Shown here: positions 11,744 to 14,448 of the stretch, piece after piece
Layout of the letters: each line of letters opens with the position of its first letter
Position numbering within the stretch: the first letter of the stretch is position 1
NCBI GenBank assembly: GCA_041486955.1
Contig: JBGPML010000014.1
Location: forward strand, 1-14,448
Reading direction: 5' to 3'
Source: JBGPML01 sp041486955
GTDB lineage: Bacteria > Patescibacteriota > UBA1384 > 2-12-FULL-50-11 > DASWYB01
DNA length: 14,448 bases
Made by a program: the position numbers and the translations under genes
The notes under the pieces: generated by a model
Database searches by the model: none
The model's input: only the letters and a program-made list of their open reading frames with translations
What the model was told of the DNA's origin: nothing

Positions 11744-12178
11744 CTACTTTGGCTGGATAATGAGCGTTCCTTTGATTTCGTCGTGAATATGATCATGGAA
11801 TTGAAACCGTCCGACGTGCTGCAGTAAGATATCAAAGCTATCATTTTGTTCTAGGGCTTGCTCTGGTTCGTATCCTGGAAATTCAAAATGGAGGGGATGA
11901 CTGCCGATTGCTGGCTCGTGCGGAGTGGTCCCAGTGTTCACAATATGTAAGGTGTCGCACACCGTTGCCTTGATTGTCTTTGGAGAGAAAGCAGTATCGG
12001 TAAATATTACATTAATGATTTTGCCTGTGGGATATATTGAACAGTCGACTCGTGGAGGATTCGAAGTTCCACCATGGTTATGAAATGCAAAGAAATAACC
12101 TACGACAACTATAAAGACTGCAAAAATACTTTTTTGGAAAATCGACATCCGCTTAAAATCTCGAAAAAAGGCTTTCAT
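11744..12178 (-). CDS. Membrane-anchored cupredoxin-fold protein with HDH motif in place of the copper cysteine
   Basis: The start chosen is the ATG at 12178 (144 residues). The longest frame begins at a TTG inside the -35 box of a near-consensus promoter whose -10 is 7 nt from this ATG. A membrane anchor spans about 14-33. The cupredoxin domain (about 50-142) has the entry strands VIFTDTAFSPKTIKATVCDTLHIVN, H87 in TTPHEPAI, an inserted HPLHFEFPGYEP segment, and the C-terminal loop FQFHDHIHDEIKG (126-138). In classical type 1 sites this loop reads C-x2-H-x2-M. Here Asp and His occupy the Cys region and Met is Ile, so a blue copper site is unlikely. The HPLH...PG...HDH pattern belongs to a recurring cupredoxin subtype. 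It may bind metal through His residues or be structural. Confidence 0.8.
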   Translation of the reverse strand: MKAFFRDFKRMSIFQKSIFAVFIVVVGYFFAFHNHGGTSNPPRVDCSIYPTGKIINVIFTDTAFSPKTIKATVCDTLHIVNTGTTPHEPAIGSHPLHFEFPGYEPEQALEQNDSFDILLQHVGRFQFHDHIHDEIKGTLIIQPK

Positions 12179-12185
12179 TATATTT

Positions 12186-12214
12186 ATCATAATCACTGGT
12201 ATGAATGATGCCAA
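12186..12214 (-). promoter_or_regulatory. Near-consensus leaderless promoter of the second cupredoxin gene
   Basis: TTGGCA (12209-12214), exactly 17 nt spacer, TATGAT (12186-12191), then 7 nt to the ATG at 12178. Both boxes differ from consensus at one base. This is the clearest leaderless promoter in the window and fixes the start codon. Confidence 0.7.
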
Positions 12215-12252
12215 TATGCTTGAGGATTATTGCCCTCTCAGGTTCGAAGTAG

Positions 12253-12281
12253 TAGACGAACAGGTTAGAGTTCGATACAAT
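12253..12281 (+). promoter_or_regulatory. Promoter of the ABC transporter operon
   Basis: TAGACG (12253-12258), 17-nt spacer, TACAAT (12276-12281), with the ATG 10 nt further. The expected leader is only 3-4 nt and has no Shine-Dalgarno sequence. It diverges from the cupredoxin promoter within a 113-nt interval. Confidence 0.45.
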
Positions 12282-12291
12282 CAACTAATAT

Positions 12292-13086
12292 ATGGCAGAC
12301 AGTATTGAAGTAAGTCATCTCATCAAGCGATACCCCGGCAGTGATAGTAACGCCGTCGATGATATTTCATTCTCGGTAAAAAAAGGCGAGTTTTTTGGTT
12401 TTCTTGGTCCGAATGGTGCGGGGAAAACAACTACGATCAACATGTTGGTTAATCTCGTCAAGAAGACGGGTGGATCAGTCGAAATTGCCGGTTTCGAAGT
12501 CACCGAACATGGGCTAGAGGTTTATAAACGAATCGGATTTGCCATGCAAGAAATTGGTTTGGATGAAACCGCTTCCGCTCACGAAATGCTTGAGCTTCAT
12601 GGCCGACTGTACCATTTACCTCAGGAAAAAATTGAATCGCAGATTCAGTCGCTTCTCAAGCTCGTCGAACTCGAAAAAGTCGCCGATAAATTCACTTCAA
12701 CCTATTCTGGCGGTATGCGTCGTCGTTTTGATTTAGCCCTGGCTTTAATTCACGAGCCCGAAGTCCTCTTTTTAGACGAGCCGACAGTTGGATTAGATCC
12801 GCATGCGCGTCAACTCATATGGGGGCACCTACGTAATTTAAATAAAAAGGGCATGACCGTTTTTCTAACGACCCATTTTATGGATGAGGCCGAACAGCTA
12901 TGCGATCGAATTGCCATTATTGATCAAGGAAAAATAATTACCGAAGGCACTCCCGAAGAATTGATTAAGAAGAATAAAGTGAAGAATATGGAAGAAGTCT
13001 TTCTCAAAGTGACCGGCCATGGTCTTGGTAATGAAGCCGGTAATGCTAACGCCTCTGACCCTTATGCGAAAACCATGTCACGTTAA
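12292..13086 (+). CDS. ABC transporter ATP-binding protein (DrrA/NatA-like export type)
   Basis: The 264-residue protein carries every ABC ATPase motif: Walker A GPNGAGKTT (39-47), Q-loop Q86 in FAMQEIGLD, signature YSGGM (138-142), Walker B LFLDEP (159-164) with the D-loop VGLDP, and the switch histidine H195 in TTHFMDEAE. The MRRRFDLALALIHEP stretch and the MDEAEQLCDRIAIIDQGKI tail are typical of ATPases that drive ABC-2 permeases exporting drugs, lipids or polysaccharides. The C-terminal tail after about 245 (NEAGNANASDPYAKT) is polar and divergent. The partner permease starts 8 nt downstream, so the two form an operon. The start lacks a ribosome site; the promoter implies a near-leaderless message. 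Confidence 0.96.
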   Translation: MADSIEVSHLIKRYPGSDSNAVDDISFSVKKGEFFGFLGPNGAGKTTTINMLVNLVKKTGGSVEIAGFEVTEHGLEVYKRIGFAMQEIGLDETASAHEMLELHGRLYHLPQEKIESQIQSLLKLVELEKVADKFTSTYSGGMRRRFDLALALIHEPEVLFLDEPTVGLDPHARQLIWGHLRNLNKKGMTVFLTTHFMDEAEQLCDRIAIIDQGKIITEGTPEELIKKNKVKNMEEVFLKVTGHGLGNEAGNANASDPYAKTMSR

Positions 13087-13094
13087 AGGTACAT

Positions 13095-13862
13095 ATGAAT
13101 ACATTTTTCTCTGACCTGTTATATCTTTCCGTTCGCAATATAAAACAAATCTGGCGGCCGCTTTTAGCCCTCCTGCCGAATTTCTTTATTCCGATTTTCT
13201 TTTTTGCCGTTAATTCGGCGTCGTTTCGAGCGGTCTCAATGCTCCCGGGCTTCCCGGCTGATTCATATTTGAAATTTACTGCTCCAACCGCGCTTTTCAT
13301 GTCGGTATTTTTCTCGACTAGTAATATCGGCATAGAATTGGTATTAGATATTGCCTCAGGCTACTTTAAGAAATTAACCATTATGCCAATTTCTCGCTTG
13401 GCTATTATTCTGGCTCGTCTGTCTGAGGCTGCTGTGTTGGCCGTCATACAAGGTGGAGTGGTGCTTATTCTTTTGCTTCTGATAGGCGTTCGGGTGAACA
13501 CTGGCCTTCTCGGAGTGTTGGCAATGTTTGGTCTCTTAATTCTCTTTGCGATGGGATGGTCTTGTGTCGGTTTAATTGCGGCCCTACGAACGCAAAATCC
13601 CCGTCTCGTCCAATCCATGTTTATTATTGTTTTTCCATTTCTTTATATAACAACCTCGCAAATGCCAAAAGAATTATTACCCAAAACTTTTGCGACGTTC
13701 GCAAGCTATAACCCCGTTACCTATGTGCTCGAAGGAGTTCGGGCCTTAATGATTCGGGGTTGGGGCGATCCGGCTATTTGGCAAGGTTACGCAGTGGCCG
13801 GCGCAGTTCTCGTCGTCATGGTCTTGCTTACCCTCCTGTCGTTTAGGAAGGCGTTGAAGTGA
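13095..13862 (+). CDS. ABC-2 type permease, partner of the preceding ATPase
   Basis: The 255-residue protein has six hydrophobic segments (about 21-44, 56-76, 105-130, 133-158, 168-188 and 226-248), the ABC-2 topology. Family features are the N-terminal amphipathic RNIKQIWRP (14-22), the ASGYFKKLTIMPISRLAIILARL coupling region (87-109), and the NPRLVQSMFIIVFPFLYITTSQMPKELLP element (168-196). FASYNPVTYVLEGVRALM (202-219) is highly characteristic of daunorubicin-resistance-type (DrrB-like) permeases. Two copies would pair with two ATPases. The substrate is unknown. AAAGGT overlaps the ATPase stop and sits 4 nt before the ATG, which implies translational coupling. Confidence 0.94.
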   Translation: MNTFFSDLLYLSVRNIKQIWRPLLALLPNFFIPIFFFAVNSASFRAVSMLPGFPADSYLKFTAPTALFMSVFFSTSNIGIELVLDIASGYFKKLTIMPISRLAIILARLSEAAVLAVIQGGVVLILLLLIGVRVNTGLLGVLAMFGLLILFAMGWSCVGLIAALRTQNPRLVQSMFIIVFPFLYITTSQMPKELLPKTFATFASYNPVTYVLEGVRALMIRGWGDPAIWQGYAVAGAVLVVMVLLTLLSFRKALK

Positions 13863-13865
13863 ATT

Positions 13866-13899
13866 TTGCCCGTTCAGTTAAAATGTAATATACTATAAT
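13866..13899 (+). promoter_or_regulatory. Promoter of the phospholipase-like gene
   Basis: TTGCCC (13866-13871), 17-nt spacer, TATACT (13889-13894), which overlaps a perfect TATAAT at 13894-13899. Transcription would give a leader of about 30 nt ending in a strong ribosome site (AAGGGGGGAAAG, 13923-13934). This contrasts with the leaderless promoters elsewhere in the window. Confidence 0.55.
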
Positions 13900-13934
13900 T
13901 AACTTCAGTCTTCGTGCGACGCAAGGGGGGAAAG

Positions 13935-14448
13935 ATGCGAAGAGTATTGTTCGTCTGGTTGTTGAGCTGTTTGGTGATCTCGTCGGCAAGCGCTTACACG
14001 GTACCAACGCATGAACTTATTATGCGAGCGATTGTGGAGCGGATGTTTGATGACGGTGCCTACGCGTGGAACACGGGGAACCTCGACAGAGGCAAGGAAT
14101 TGTACCAGGCTGCCGAGTTTTGGAGCGCCCATCAGGATCAGTTGGTGGCGGCGATCGGAGAGGCTGATTTTAAGCCGTACCTTTTCGAGCCAATCCCATG
14201 GTCGGTTCATCACGGTTGGAATCCAAATACCGACCGAGGTTGGTTAGGATTTGTTGGGGCGCCCGAGTATGCCAATTTGTATGAGCAAACGGCAATCCTG
14301 GCCTACTTCAATGGCGATGAGGCCAAAATGGCTCACTACACCGGAGCCGTTCTTCATCTGCTCACCGATATGACGGTGCCGCATCATGTCGCCTGTAATC
14401 TTGACGACGGACACGCTGATTTTGAATATGCGTGCCAAAGGATTGTAA
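13935..14448 (+). CDS. Secreted zinc-dependent phospholipase C-like enzyme, N-terminal part (cut by window edge)
   Basis: The frame is open from the ATG to the window end (171 residues). A signal peptide RRVLFVWLLSCLVISSASA ends at about residue 20. The rest carries the metal ligands of the Zn-PLC/alpha-toxin fold in order: PTHELIMRAI (H26, like the GTHAMI of alpha-toxin), HHGWNPNTDRGW (92-103, like HFWDPDTD), and H141-x3-D145-x5-H151-x8-H160-x3-E164 in the last third. Family members use three zinc ions to cleave phospholipid head groups; the related S1/P1 nucleases share the fold. The tryptophan that begins mature PLC is replaced by Tyr. The gene is GC-richer than its neighbours by eye and has a conventional promoter and ribosome site, so acquisition by transfer is possible. 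The C-terminus is not visible. Confidence 0.78.
   Translation, partial: MRRVLFVWLLSCLVISSASAYTVPTHELIMRAIVERMFDDGAYAWNTGNLDRGKELYQAAEFWSAHQDQLVAAIGEADFKPYLFEPIPWSVHHGWNPNTDRGWLGFVGAPEYANLYEQTAILAYFNGDEAKMAHYTGAVLHLLTDMTVPHHVACNLDDGHADFEYACQRIV

Overview
The window is a run of small, mostly minus-strand genes, typical of a compact, low-redundancy bacterial genome. Several features point to a Patescibacteria (CPR)-like organism: many 80-160 aa proteins of narrow function, a proline-rich disordered mini-protein, a tiny winged-helix protein ending in a YKPSKGLFRL-type motif, a cupredoxin with an HDH motif in place of the usual cysteine, and many promoters whose -10 box lies only 6-7 nt from the ATG (leaderless mRNAs). 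The lineage is inference; there is no rRNA or ribosomal protein gene here to fix it.

Layout. 1-1569 (minus): a Crp/Fnr-type regulator followed, 9 nt later, by the N-terminal 301 residues of a CopB-like P1B metal ATPase that runs off the left edge. 1647-3132 (minus): a stripped-down sulfite-oxidase-like molybdopterin domain, a four-helix membrane protein and a PhnB-type VOC protein. 3264-3824: a plus-strand TM2-domain protein converging on an ABM-like protein. 3984-4940 (minus): a membrane-anchored plastocyanin-like cupredoxin and a dual-specificity-type phosphatase. 5086-6619 (minus): the proline-rich protein, the winged-helix protein, a glyoxalase-like VOC protein and a small membrane protein. 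6620-7099 has no gene but holds a structured repeat and a strong terminator. 7100-8632 (minus): a membrane-anchored M23-like protein and a DUF1059 protein. 8633-9056: a second copy of the structured repeat and tRNA-Asn(GTT). 9057-12178: a two-helix membrane protein with an extracytoplasmic domain, an HdeD-like protein (plus), a SAM methyltransferase, a DUF4383-like protein and a second cupredoxin. 12292-13862 (plus): a two-gene ABC exporter. 13935-end (plus): a secreted zinc phospholipase C-like enzyme cut by the right edge.

How it fits together. Much of the content is envelope and stress biology: metal export, two extracytoplasmic copper-fold proteins, a molybdopterin-like oxidoreductase domain, two VOC proteins, an ABC exporter, a LytM-like protein and a secreted lipase-type enzyme. 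Only the regulator/ATPase pair, the cupredoxin/phosphatase pair and the ABC pair look like operons; most other genes seem to have their own promoter and often a terminator.

The most unusual signals are (i) a roughly 115-nt structured element present twice (about 6739-6851 and 8703-8816), whose first stem differs in sequence but keeps its pairing, next to copies of the tRNA-Asn 3' end, and (ii) the consistent leaderless promoter architecture at seven genes.
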